The notes beneath the pieces are model-generated. The model had not been told where the DNA came from. It was given only the letters and a program-made list of their open reading frames with translations, and made no database searches. A program made the translations under genes and the position numbers. From Roseibium sediminis (GTDB lineage: Bacteria > Pseudomonadota > Alphaproteobacteria > Rhizobiales > Stappiaceae), in the NCBI RefSeq assembly GCF_008711325.1, contig NZ_VXDB01000001.1, positions 340,287-404,286 of the forward strand: 64,000 nt of DNA, in the 5' to 3' direction. Of this stretch, positions 25,372-33,750 are shown piece after piece; the stretch's first letter is position 1, and each line of letters opens with the position of its first letter.

Positions 25372-26226
25372 TCAGGCAACCCGTATATCAGCAAGCCTGC
25401 CAGGTTGGTCAGCGCTTCGTGACTGGCTGGCTCGGTCATACGCTGCAAGGAAATCCGGCGTCAGGACGTTGGATTTATCTTCCCTTGTACCGGTTTCAGG
25501 TCCGCTCCCGGTGCCCCGCGTGGCCCCTTGCTCTCCTGTGGAGGAACCCTTGGTTTCAGATGCTGGGCTACTCGAATTGGCGCTGTCATCTTCACCGGTC
25601 AGCTCTTCGGTTTTCTGCTGACGAAGCTGCGCCTGCGCCTCGGACAACTGGGCCCGTGCCTGTTGCGCGACCTTCAGGTCCTGAGAGGACGGTTCAGCCG
25701 GCGCGGTCGCAGCACGAATAACCACCTGCATCTTGCGAATGGTCGCTTCCGGTGTTCGTTCCGTTGAAGTATCGATCTGGACTTCACCGCCAATAGCGTA
25801 CCTCTTGCCATCCGGTCCTTGCTGAAACGTATAGGACGGAGCCCCTGCATAAGCACCACCGACACGCGCATGTGCCTGTTCATGGGCCCGCACTTCACGG
25901 TCCCGCTGCTTCAGTTTGTCGACCTGCTTTTCTTCCGCGGGATCGAGACCGTCTCCATCCGGGCCCTCCTTGTCCTCCGAAGACTGTTCGGTATCGGATG
26001 TGATTGCACTGGTTTCATTGGCAGACTGAAGCGCCAGAACGGCTTCTGCGCTGAGCGGTTGGACATTTCCCTGCCGGCCGGAAACGGCCTTCGGGTCGCT
26101 GGAAGATTGGCGCGCGTCATCCTCGCCCCGTTGAAGCTGTTGTTCATCGGGATCATTGCGCCGGTCACCAGCGGATGTTGCACGCAGTTGGCTGACCGGC
26201 GAACTGGCAAGGAACGCACTGATCAT
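25372..26226 (-). CDS. SprA-family putative metalloprotease
   Basis: A 284-residue protein with two long, low-complexity, polar flanks (about 20-110 and 205-284, rich in Ser, Gln, Glu and Asp). They surround a conserved core with the motif VRAHEQAHARVGGAYAGAPSY, then a YAIGGEVQIDTS block and IRKMQVVIRAA. HExxH-like HEQAH marks the putative metalloprotease (SprA-related, CJM1_0395) family. No signal peptide is obvious. The core is intact, but the activity has not, to my knowledge, been shown for the family. It stands alone. Confidence 0.75.
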   Translation of the reverse strand: MISAFLASSPVSQLRATSAGDRRNDPDEQQLQRGEDDARQSSSDPKAVSGRQGNVQPLSAEAVLALQSANETSAITSDTEQSSEDKEGPDGDGLDPAEEKQVDKLKQRDREVRAHEQAHARVGGAYAGAPSYTFQQGPDGKRYAIGGEVQIDTSTERTPEATIRKMQVVIRAATAPAEPSSQDLKVAQQARAQLSEAQAQLRQQKTEELTGEDDSANSSSPASETKGSSTGEQGATRGTGSGPETGTREDKSNVLTPDFLAAYDRASQSRSADQPGRLADIRVA

Positions 26227-26404
26227 GATCCAATTTTACAACCAAACCGGCCAGATGAAGTTAACAGCCGGAAACCACGCGTTCAGAAACCCGTGAGCAT
26301 AAAATTCAACGCCTTATCGGCCGCACATCAGAAAAAGTGCTGACGGGAACCTGCCGAGCGGCTACGCTTTTGTCAGGTAAAGGTAAACAACGGAATACGC
26401 GGAC

Positions 26405-27202
26405 ATGCTGCCCAAGCACCATTGGCATGAGATGACAACAACGGATTTTGCAGATCCCGATGTTGCGAACTGGATCGCAGTTCTGCCAATTGCAGCCATC
26501 GAGCAGCACGGGCCCCATTTGCCGCTCGCAACCGACACGACAATTGCCGAAGGCCAGATCGCTCGGGTTCTGGAAATTCTGCCAGATCACTTGCCCGTCA
26601 CCTTCCTGCCGGTTCAGGCGGTCGGCAAATCCAACGAGCACCTGACAGCGCCGGGAACCCTGACGCTGTCATGGGAGACCGCAACACGCGCATGGACGGA
26701 AATCGGTGAGAGCGTGGCCCGCGCCGGTATTCGCAAGCTGGTGATCATCAATTCCCACGGCGGAAATGTCGCGGTGATGGATACGGTTGCGCTGGAGCTC
26801 CGCGTCAAACACGACCTGTTCGTGACCGGGACAAACTGGCTGCGCTTCGGACAACCGGACGGGCTCTATCCAGACACCGAGTACGCCTATGGTATCCATG
26901 GTGGCGACATCGAGACGTCAATCATGCTGCATCTGCGCCCGGATCTGGTTCAAATGGACAAGGCAGACGACTTCACCTCGCTCCAGCAGGACTTGCTGAA
27001 AGAAGCCAAGCATCTGAGGGCCCATGGCAAGGCGCAGTTCGGCTGGATGGCGAAAGACCTGAATCCAACCGGTGCGCTTGGAAATGCGGCGAATGCCACG
27101 GCAGACAAGGGCCGCCAGTCGGTTGATCATGCAGCGCGCGGATTTATCGAACTGCTTGAGGATATTCACGCGTTTGACCCTGCCCGCCTCGTTTCCGATT
27201 GA
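26405..27202 (+). CDS. Creatininase-family amidohydrolase
   Basis: A 265-residue protein with the creatininase fold motifs: Glu and His in AAIEQHGPHLPLATDT (the E/H/D metal ligands) near residue 38, and NSHGGNVAVMDTVALELR near residue 120, followed by GIHGGDIETS. Family members open cyclic amides (creatinine) or act in riboflavin/F420 precursor and mycofactocin pathways. This one has no creatinase neighbour, so the substrate is unknown. It converges with the SDR gene 18 bp downstream. Confidence 0.87.
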   Translation: MLPKHHWHEMTTTDFADPDVANWIAVLPIAAIEQHGPHLPLATDTTIAEGQIARVLEILPDHLPVTFLPVQAVGKSNEHLTAPGTLTLSWETATRAWTEIGESVARAGIRKLVIINSHGGNVAVMDTVALELRVKHDLFVTGTNWLRFGQPDGLYPDTEYAYGIHGGDIETSIMLHLRPDLVQMDKADDFTSLQQDLLKEAKHLRAHGKAQFGWMAKDLNPTGALGNAANATADKGRQSVDHAARGFIELLEDIHAFDPARLVSD

Positions 27203-27220
27203 AGCGAAGCCGGGAGCAAA

Positions 27221-27931
27221 TCACCACTCGATCGGCTTGCCCAGATGATCGCGGAAGGTTCCTGTGTCCGCCGCACTCAGCCCGTCGATGACGCCAAGCA
27301 GGCGCTCTGCAGCCTGCTCCGGTCGCTGAACCTCCAGACCCGATTTGGCGAAGTCTTCCGATAGATTTGTCGCCACGGTTCCCGGATGAAGAGCGATGCA
27401 GATTGCGTCCTTGCGCGCGCGCTTCAATTCGATGGCACTGCATTTGACGAGCTGGTTCAGCGCAGCCTTGGACGCGCGATAGGAATACCAACCGCCCAGC
27501 GCATTATCTCCAATTGAACCAACCCGTGCCGACAACGTCGCAAAGACCGCCTTACCTTGGCGCGGAAGAAGCGGCAGGAAGTGTTTCATGATCAGCGCCG
27601 GACCAATTGCATTGATGGCGAAAGAGCGGGCCATCGCATCCGCATCCAGCGCACGCCAGCTCTTTTCAAGCAGATGCCCAGGCCAGGTCAGCGCCCCGGT
27701 CGCATCAAAGATCAATCGGATATCCTGCCCCCGCTCTTTGAGACTTTGCGCCGCCTGTTCGATGCTGTGCTCATCCAGCAAATCGAGACAGGGGTCGCTG
27801 CTGCGGCCCAAACCAATGACCCGATCCGGGCCAAGCGTTCGAACAAGAAGAGCGTGAATCGCCGCGCCGATGCCGCCTGTGGGGCCAATCACCACGGCTA
27901 GTCCAGTTTCAAGAAATCCGCTTGTCATCAT
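27221..27931 (-). CDS. Short-chain dehydrogenase, C-factor-like
   Basis: A 236-residue SDR enzyme. The nucleotide site is VVIGPTGGIGAAIHALLV (TGxxxGIG-like). The catalytic Ser is in FATLSARVGSIGDN and the YxxxK motif is in YSYRASKAALNQL. Short length and the NxxGP block (NAIGPALIMKHFLP) resemble the CsgA/C-factor group of SDRs found widely in proteobacteria. The reaction is not known. It ends before the creatininase gene and lies 51 bp past the end of the upstream Gfo/Idh gene on the same strand, so it may be a distal member of that operon. Confidence 0.87.
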   Translation of the reverse strand: MMTSGFLETGLAVVIGPTGGIGAAIHALLVRTLGPDRVIGLGRSSDPCLDLLDEHSIEQAAQSLKERGQDIRLIFDATGALTWPGHLLEKSWRALDADAMARSFAINAIGPALIMKHFLPLLPRQGKAVFATLSARVGSIGDNALGGWYSYRASKAALNQLVKCSAIELKRARKDAICIALHPGTVATNLSEDFAKSGLEVQRPEQAAERLLGVIDGLSAADTGTFRDHLGKPIEW

Positions 27932-27982
27932 GATGTCCCAGATAAGGCAGACCCAAGTGATGACAAGCGGCTATCTGGAAAT

Positions 27983-29131
27983 TCAGCCGAGTTTCACCCA
28001 GGCCGAGTTTTTGGAAGACGACCTGACACAGGCATCAACGAATTTCATGCCGTCCATGCCCGCCTCAATTCCGGGGACAAGCGTGTCCGCCGTCTTCCCT
28101 GCCTGATGGGCACGGATCGCATCGGCGGCGTCAGCATAAAGATTGCCAAAGCCCTCCAGATAGCCTTCCGGATGGCCCGGCGGGATGCGAGTGGCGCTGG
28201 CCACATTGGCGTGTTGCCCAGCTCCGCCACGGCTCAGGATCCGTTTGGGCTCACCAAAAGGCGTGTAGTGCAGCTGGTTGGGGTGCTCCTGATGCCACTC
28301 AAGACCGCCCTTCTCGCCATAGACCCGGATTTTCAGATTGTTTTCGTTGCCCGGAGCGACCTGCGAACACCAGAGCATGCCGCGCGCGCCCCCTTCAAAC
28401 CGCAGCATCACGTGGCCATTGTCATCAAGCGCCCGTCCTGACACGAAGGACTGCAGATCGGCAGCGAGGCTTTCCACCTTCAGACCCGTAATGAAACAGG
28501 CCAGATTGTGTGCATGGGTTCCGATATCCCCCGTCGAGCCGCCAATGCCGGACCGTGCCGGATCGGTTCGCCAAGCCGCCTGCTTGTTGTCCTGCGCAAC
28601 GGTCAGCCAGTCCTGCGGATATTCGACCTGCACGACGCGAATGGCACCAAGTTCTCCGGCCTTCACCATTTCGCGGGCCTGCCGCACCATCGGATAACCG
28701 GTGTAATTGTGGGTGAGGAAGAACAACGCGTCGGACTTTTCAACCAGCTTTTCCAGCTTGCGGGCATCAGCCATTGTGGACGTCAGCGGCTTGTCGCAGA
28801 TGACATGAATGCCACGGCTCAAAAACTCTTTCGTTGCCGCATAGTGCACATGGTTTGGCGTGACGATCGCAACAGCCTCAATCCCGTTCTTAAGGCGTGC
28901 TTCGCGCTTGGCCATATCGGCAAACGACCCATAGATACGGTCCTTTTCGAGGCCCAGCGCCAAGCCGGAGTCCAGCGCCTTTTCCGGCGTTGAAGAGAGC
29001 GCTCCGGCAACCAGCTGATATTTGCCGTCAAGACGAGTAGCGAACCGATGAACGGCGCCGATAAAGGCATCCTTCCCGCCGCCCACCATGCCAAGGCGGA
29101 TCGGCCGGTTTTCCTGTTGTGCTGAAGTCAT
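27983..29131 (-). CDS. Gfo/Idh/MocA-family oxidoreductase (1)
   Basis: A 382-residue NAD(P)-dependent dehydrogenase. The Rossmann start is RLGMVGGGKDAFIGAVHR, and the family Lys-Pro motif is CDKPLTSTM near residue 115. GGSTGDIGTHAHNLACFITG carries the catalytic-type Asp/His pattern (GDIGTHxxN). GAAGGGATC precedes the ATG at 29131. Family members oxidise sugars, inositols or their keto derivatives. The gene follows the isomerase (29142-30194) by 10 bp, so the two are cotranscribed from the promoter near 30340. Confidence 0.9.
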   Translation of the reverse strand: MTSAQQENRPIRLGMVGGGKDAFIGAVHRFATRLDGKYQLVAGALSSTPEKALDSGLALGLEKDRIYGSFADMAKREARLKNGIEAVAIVTPNHVHYAATKEFLSRGIHVICDKPLTSTMADARKLEKLVEKSDALFFLTHNYTGYPMVRQAREMVKAGELGAIRVVQVEYPQDWLTVAQDNKQAAWRTDPARSGIGGSTGDIGTHAHNLACFITGLKVESLAADLQSFVSGRALDDNGHVMLRFEGGARGMLWCSQVAPGNENNLKIRVYGEKGGLEWHQEHPNQLHYTPFGEPKRILSRGGAGQHANVASATRIPPGHPEGYLEGFGNLYADAADAIRAHQAGKTADTLVPGIEAGMDGMKFVDACVRSSSKNSAWVKLG

Positions 29132-29141
29132 GCTGATCCCT

Positions 29142-30194
29142 TCAAAGTCCTAGCAAACGGCGGTTCGTGGCTTCATCGCCGTCTCCACCTGCAAAATCGT
29201 CAAATGCCTTTTCGGTCACCCGGATAATGTGGTCGCGCACAAAGGCAGCCCCTTCCCGCGCGCCGTCTTCGGGATGCTTGAGGCAGCATTCCCATTCCAC
29301 AACCGCCCAGCCATCAAAGTCATTGGCCGTGAGTTTTGAGAAAATGGCCCCGAAATCCACCTGTCCGTCCCCTGGAGACCGGAACCTGCCCGCACGGTTT
29401 ACCCAGGACTGAAAGCCGCCATAAACGCCCTGCCGCCCTGTCGGATTGAACTCGGCATCCTTGACGTGGAACATCCTGATCCGGTCCTTGTAGATGTCGA
29501 GATGATCAAGATAGTCGAGGCATTGAAGGACATAATGCGAGGGATCGTAGAGCATCTTGCAGCGCGCATGATTGTTCACACGCTCCAGAAACATCTCGAA
29601 TGTCACACCATCGTGGAGGTCTTCGCCCGGGTGAATCTCGAAACAGATGTCGATCCCCATGTCGTCTGCATGATCAAGGATCGGACGCCAGCGTCTTGCC
29701 AGTTCATCAAACGCTGTTTCCACCAATCCGGCAGGTCTTTGTGGCCAAGGATAGAGAAACGGCCACGCAAGGGCACCCGAGAAGGCAGCCTGTGCCGAAA
29801 GACCGAGATTCCGGCTGGCAGTCAGCGCCATCTTCACCTGCTCGACAGCCCATTCCTGCCGCGCCTTCGCATTTCCTTTCACATGAGGAGCCGCAAAGGC
29901 ATCAAAAGCCTCGTCATAGGCCGGGTGAACCGCAACGAGCTGCCCCTGCAAGTGGGTCGAGAGTTCCGTCACCTGAATGCCGTTGGCCGAGGCGATACCG
30001 ACAAACTCGTCGCAATAGTCTGATGAGCTCGTCGCCTTCTGCAGATCGATCAGGCGCGCATCCCAGCTGGGCACCTGAACCCCGACATAGCCGCAATCAG
30101 CCGCCCATTTGGTAATGTCATGCCACGAAGTGAACGGTGCCTCGTCGCCCGCAAACTGGGCTAGAAACAAGGCCGGTCCCTTGATGGTTTTCAT
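29142..30194 (-). CDS. Sugar phosphate isomerase/epimerase, IolE-like TIM barrel
   Basis: A 350-residue AP-endonuclease-2-fold TIM barrel. Visible blocks are CGYVGVQVPSWDARLIDL, ITELSTHLQGQ-like strand ends, CFEIHPGEDLHDG (Glu ligand), KMLYDPSHYVLQCLDY (Asp/His ligands), MFHVKDAEFNPTG and VEWECCLKHPEDG. This is the pattern of divalent-metal isomerases, epimerases and 2-keto-inositol dehydratase relatives. It is the first gene of the leftward operon. With the Gfo/Idh partner it probably oxidises and rearranges a sugar or keto-sugar in the cytoplasm; the exact reaction is unknown. Confidence 0.87.
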   Translation of the reverse strand: MKTIKGPALFLAQFAGDEAPFTSWHDITKWAADCGYVGVQVPSWDARLIDLQKATSSSDYCDEFVGIASANGIQVTELSTHLQGQLVAVHPAYDEAFDAFAAPHVKGNAKARQEWAVEQVKMALTASRNLGLSAQAAFSGALAWPFLYPWPQRPAGLVETAFDELARRWRPILDHADDMGIDICFEIHPGEDLHDGVTFEMFLERVNNHARCKMLYDPSHYVLQCLDYLDHLDIYKDRIRMFHVKDAEFNPTGRQGVYGGFQSWVNRAGRFRSPGDGQVDFGAIFSKLTANDFDGWAVVEWECCLKHPEDGAREGAAFVRDHIIRVTEKAFDDFAGGDGDEATNRRLLGL

Positions 30195-30325
30195 TCAAAA
30201 TCTCCCAAGGGTTGAGGTTTCAAAGGAAGTGAAGGCGCAGCACGCCCCTATCGGGTTCGCCGCCGGCGTTCTTACCCAAGGTTATTCACGAAGAGCTCGC
30301 GGGACGCAATGCCCCAACGTGAGAC

Positions 30326-30357
30326 TTGAAATATATGGAACGTTCCAGTATTGTCTG
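30326..30357. promoter_or_regulatory. Overlapping divergent promoters at the catabolic locus
   Basis: On the plus strand, TTGAAA (30326-30331), a 17-bp spacer and TATTGT (30349-30354) form a sigma70-like promoter for the rightward operon. On the minus strand, CAGACA (30352-30357), a 16-bp spacer and TATATT (30330-30335) point to the leftward operon. The two occupy the same DNA and share the operator TGGAACGTTCCA in their spacers. Confidence 0.6.
30336..30347. promoter_or_regulatory. LacI-type operator O1
   Basis: TGGAACGTTCCA is a perfect, CG-centred 12-bp palindrome, the form typical of LacI/GalR operators. It sits between the -35 and -10 elements of both divergent promoters. The identical 12-mer recurs at 40834-40845. 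Confidence 0.75.
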
Positions 30358-30367
30358 AAAAACAAGA

Positions 30368-30383
30368 TTTGGAACGATCCAAA
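30368..30383. promoter_or_regulatory. LacI-type operator O2
   Basis: TTTGGAACGATCCAAA is CG-centred and symmetrical except for one position per half. It lies 31 bp (centre to centre, about 34) downstream of O1, near the plus-strand transcription start and 21 bp before the ATG at 30405. Two sites about three helical turns apart suit cooperative or stacked binding. Confidence 0.65.
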
Positions 30384-30404
30384 AAGGCAATCAGGGAGAC
30401 CTCC

Positions 30405-31406
30405 ATGCGGTGGGGATTGATCGGCGCAAGTCGAATAGCTTCAAGCTTCATGATCGACGCGATCCGGGCCGTTTCTGACGGAGAAATCACCAGCGTCCTG
30501 AGCTCTGACGCTGACCGAGGCGCGCACTTCGCCGGTGAAAACGAGATCCCGCAGGCCTTCACGGACCTCTCCGACATGCTCGAGTCCGCCGAAATGGACG
30601 CCGTCTACATCTCCACAACAAATGAAAAGCATCACGCTCAGGCTCTGGCTGCCATCGCCGCAGGCAAGCATGTCCTGTGCGAAAAGCCCCTTGCAATGTC
30701 GCTGACGGACGCCGTGGAAATGGTGGAAGCAGCGAAAGCCAAAGGCGTTGTCTTCGCCACCAATCATCACCTTCGCAACGCGGGCTCCCATATCGCAATC
30801 CGAGACCTGATTGCGACCGGTCGTATCGGCGACGTCCTAAGCGCCCGCGTCTTTCACGCTGTGCATTTGCCCGAACACTTGCAAGGTTGGCGGATCAATG
30901 ACGCAGCGGCAGGTGGCGGGGTAATCCCGGACATCACCGTGCATGACGCCGACACCATCCGCTTTCATCTGGATGAAGACCCGGTCTCCGTCGTTGCCAA
31001 GGCGGGCAGTTCCGGCATGGGCGAAGGCGTGGAAGACAGCGTCATGTCGGTCTGGTCCATGCCATCGGGCACCATGGTTCAAAGCCACGAGAGCTTCACG
31101 CACGGGTTTACCGGAACCGGCATCGAGTTCCACGGCACCAAAGGGTCGATCTTTGCGTCAAACGTCATGACCCAAATGCCCGTTGGGGTCATCCGCCTGC
31201 AGGATGCATCGGGCAGCCATGAAATCTCCTTCAGCACGCATAATCTCTACGAACGATCGCTTGGCCTCTTCAACAAGGCCGTGGCGGGTGACGGACGCCC
31301 CTCAGCGGACGGGGTAGACGGCATCAAATCACTCGCCGTTGCGCTTGCCGTGCGCGACGCCGCCCTGTCGGGCCGTGAGGTCCAGGTCAATTACGAAGGT
31401 TACTGA
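30405..31406 (+). CDS. Gfo/Idh/MocA-family oxidoreductase (2)
   Basis: A 333-residue NAD(P)-dependent dehydrogenase. The ATG at 30405 has CAGGGAGAC upstream; the frame opens earlier, but that part is operator DNA. Motifs are WGLIGASRIASSFMIDAIR, the CEKPLAMSL Lys-Pro motif and GGGVIPDITVHDADTIRFH, which replaces the usual GG..D.G.H block. It is shorter than, and clearly different from, the leftward Gfo/Idh protein, so the two probably act on different intermediates. It is the first gene of the rightward operon, followed after 4 bp by the CoA-transferase. Confidence 0.88.
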   Translation: MRWGLIGASRIASSFMIDAIRAVSDGEITSVLSSDADRGAHFAGENEIPQAFTDLSDMLESAEMDAVYISTTNEKHHAQALAAIAAGKHVLCEKPLAMSLTDAVEMVEAAKAKGVVFATNHHLRNAGSHIAIRDLIATGRIGDVLSARVFHAVHLPEHLQGWRINDAAAGGGVIPDITVHDADTIRFHLDEDPVSVVAKAGSSGMGEGVEDSVMSVWSMPSGTMVQSHESFTHGFTGTGIEFHGTKGSIFASNVMTQMPVGVIRLQDASGSHEISFSTHNLYERSLGLFNKAVAGDGRPSADGVDGIKSLAVALAVRDAALSGREVQVNYEGY

Positions 31407-31410
31407 CAAC

Positions 31411-32985
31411 ATGACGTCCAAACGCGTCTCCTTCGAGGAAGCTGCAAAACGCATATCGGATGGCGACATCGTCACTGTGTCTTCGTCCTCCGGCCTTGGC
31501 TGCCCGGACAAGATGCTGGCCGCAATCGGGGCCCGCTTCGAGGCGGAAGGCCATCCAAGGAACCTGACGACCCTGCACCCGATTGCTGCGGGCGACATGT
31601 ATGGCATCAAGGGCATCGACCACATCGCCAAGGATGGCCTTCTTTCGAAGATCATCGCAGGCTCCTATCCCTCCGGCCCCTCGTCTTTGCCGATGCCGGA
31701 GATCTGGCGGATGCTGGTTGAGAACCGCGTTGCGGCCTACAACGTGCCCTCAGGCATCCTGTTCGACATGCACCGCGATGTGGCGGCCCGCAGGCCCGGC
31801 GTCCTGACCAAGGTCGGCCTCGACACCTTCGTCGATCCAATCCGTCAGGGATGCGCCATGAACGAGGCAGCCGAACGCGCACCGATCGTGTCACGCGTCG
31901 ACATGGCAGGCGAAACCTGGCTGCATTTTCCCAACATCGTTCCCAATGTGGCGATCCTCCGCGCCACAACTGCCGATGAGAAAGGCAACCTCACCTATGA
32001 ACATGAGGGTGCGTATCTCGGCGGACTTGAACAGGCCATCGCAGTCCGAAACCACGGCGGATTGGTGATCGCACAGGTCAAGCGCATGACAGCCAACGGG
32101 TCTTTGCGTCCGCATGACGTTCGTGTTCCCGGTCATCTGGTAGATCTGATCGTGGTCGACCCTGATCAGCGCCAGACCACGGAAACCGGCTATGATCCGG
32201 CGATCTCCGGCGAAATCATGCGGCCTTGGGACAGCTTCAGTCTGGCAGAGCACGGCATTGAGAAAATCGTTGCCCGCCGTGCTGCCATGGAACTGAAAGC
32301 GGGACAGACGGCCAATCTCGGCTTCGGAATTTCGGCAATCGTACCGCGCGTGCTTCTTGAAGCCGGGCAGGAACAGGCCGTTACCTGGGCGATTGAACAA
32401 GGCGCGACCGGCGGCATGCCGCTGATGGGATTTGCCTTTGGCTGCGCCTCCAATGCGGATGCCTTCATGCCCTCGCCGCAACAGTTCATCTATTTTCAGG
32501 GCGGCGGATTTGACGTTTCTTTCCTGTCCTTCCTCGAGATCGATGTGAACGGCAACGTCAACGTCTCCAAACTGGGCAAGAAGCCTTATTTGACGGCAGG
32601 ATGCGGCGGATTTGTCGACATCACCGCCCATGCGAGGAAGATCGTTTTTTCAGGTCAGTTCGAGGCTGGCGCAGAGCTGGAGCTGACCGAAGACGCCTTG
32701 ACCGTGAAGAAGCCCGGCAAGTTCACGAAGATGGTGGACGAGGTGGAACACGTCACGTTCTCCGGAAAGCGGGCTCGGGAAACCGGTCAGGACGTGCTCT
32801 ACATCACCGAACGCTGCGTGATCCGCTTGACCGAAAAAGGTCTGGTCGCCACGGAAGTCATGCCGGGCATTGATCCGCAGCGCGACATTGTAGACGCCTC
32901 CCATGGCCGCGTATCGCTCGCGGACCAGCTGATCGTCATGCCAAAGGCACTGCTTCGGGAAGGCCCGATGGAGCTGGCCCTATGA
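31411..32985 (+). CDS. Acyl-CoA:acetate/3-oxoacid CoA-transferase, fused alpha-beta type
   Basis: A 524-residue class I CoA-transferase with both halves in one chain, as in propionate CoA-transferase and YdiF. The first half has SSSGLGCPDKML near residue 20. The second half has NLGFGISAIVPRVLLE followed by AIEQGATGGMPLMG, where E329 is the likely catalytic Glu that forms the CoA thioester. It moves CoA between carboxylic acids. It starts at 31411, 4 bp after the Gfo/Idh stop, and overlaps the enoyl-CoA hydratase start by 4 bp, so translation is coupled. A CoA-transferase in a sugar locus is unexpected. Confidence 0.9.
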   Translation: MTSKRVSFEEAAKRISDGDIVTVSSSSGLGCPDKMLAAIGARFEAEGHPRNLTTLHPIAAGDMYGIKGIDHIAKDGLLSKIIAGSYPSGPSSLPMPEIWRMLVENRVAAYNVPSGILFDMHRDVAARRPGVLTKVGLDTFVDPIRQGCAMNEAAERAPIVSRVDMAGETWLHFPNIVPNVAILRATTADEKGNLTYEHEGAYLGGLEQAIAVRNHGGLVIAQVKRMTANGSLRPHDVRVPGHLVDLIVVDPDQRQTTETGYDPAISGEIMRPWDSFSLAEHGIEKIVARRAAMELKAGQTANLGFGISAIVPRVLLEAGQEQAVTWAIEQGATGGMPLMGFAFGCASNADAFMPSPQQFIYFQGGGFDVSFLSFLEIDVNGNVNVSKLGKKPYLTAGCGGFVDITAHARKIVFSGQFEAGAELELTEDALTVKKPGKFTKMVDEVEHVTFSGKRARETGQDVLYITERCVIRLTEKGLVATEVMPGIDPQRDIVDASHGRVSLADQLIVMPKALLREGPMELAL

Positions 32986-33749
32986 GCGCAGTTCATCTCA
33001 TCCGGCACGGCAAGATCGCCGAAATCCAGCTGGACAATCCGGCAAAGCTGAACGCGTTCAATGTTGAGATGCTGGAACAACTAGATGCGCACGCCGACGA
33101 ACTGGATCGCAACACGGACATTCTTGGCGTGATCATCACCGCGGCAGAAGCGAAGGCTTTTTGCGCCGGGGCGGACATTCTCGCCTGGGGCGATCTGGAG
33201 CCTTGGCAATTCGCCCGCGGATGGGTTCGCGACGGCCATCGCATCTTCGACAAGGTGGCCAGATTATCCAAACCGACAATCTGCGCGCTCCATGCCCACG
33301 CCTTTGGCGGAGGTCTGGAATTTGCGGCGACGGCTGACCTGCGCGTCATGGCTTCAAGGGCAACGCTCGCCCTGCCAGAAGCTTCCGTCGGCATTGTTCC
33401 CGGTTGGTCCGGCACCCAGCGCCTGATCCGCCTCATCGGTGAGCCATTGGTAAAGGAAATGGCGCTGTTTGGCCGCCGAATTTCCGCCGAGCGGGCCGTG
33501 GCAAGCGGCTTTGCATCCGAAATTTCCGACACACCACGCGAAACGGCACTGCAAATTGCAGATAGCCTCACTGCCAAATCCCCACGGGCCATTGAAGTGG
33601 CCAAATACATGATCCACGCCGCAGTCGGCGAAGACCGGAACGCCATGATCGAGACACTCGGCGCGGGAATGATCTCCCAGTCTGCCGACCGTGTCGAAGG
33701 TGTGTCCGCATTTCGCGAAAAACGACCGGCCGATTTTTCCGGAACCTGA
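32982..33749 (+). CDS. Enoyl-CoA hydratase/isomerase family protein
   Basis: A 255-residue crotonase-fold protein. The oxyanion-hole motifs are FCAGADILAWGD (near residue 60) and HAHAFGGGLEFAATADLRVM (near 105). The usual catalytic Glu positions fall in LPEASVGIVPGWSGTQRLIRL, where Glu in PEA is kept and the second position is Trp-Ser-Gly-Thr. This could shift the chemistry from hydration to isomerisation or hydrolysis. It overlaps the CoA-transferase by 4 bp (ATGA), and the aldehyde dehydrogenase begins next to its stop. Confidence 0.9.
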   Translation: MSAVHLIRHGKIAEIQLDNPAKLNAFNVEMLEQLDAHADELDRNTDILGVIITAAEAKAFCAGADILAWGDLEPWQFARGWVRDGHRIFDKVARLSKPTICALHAHAFGGGLEFAATADLRVMASRATLALPEASVGIVPGWSGTQRLIRLIGEPLVKEMALFGRRISAERAVASGFASEISDTPRETALQIADSLTAKSPRAIEVAKYMIHAAVGEDRNAMIETLGAGMISQSADRVEGVSAFREKRPADFSGT

Positions 33750-33750
33750 C

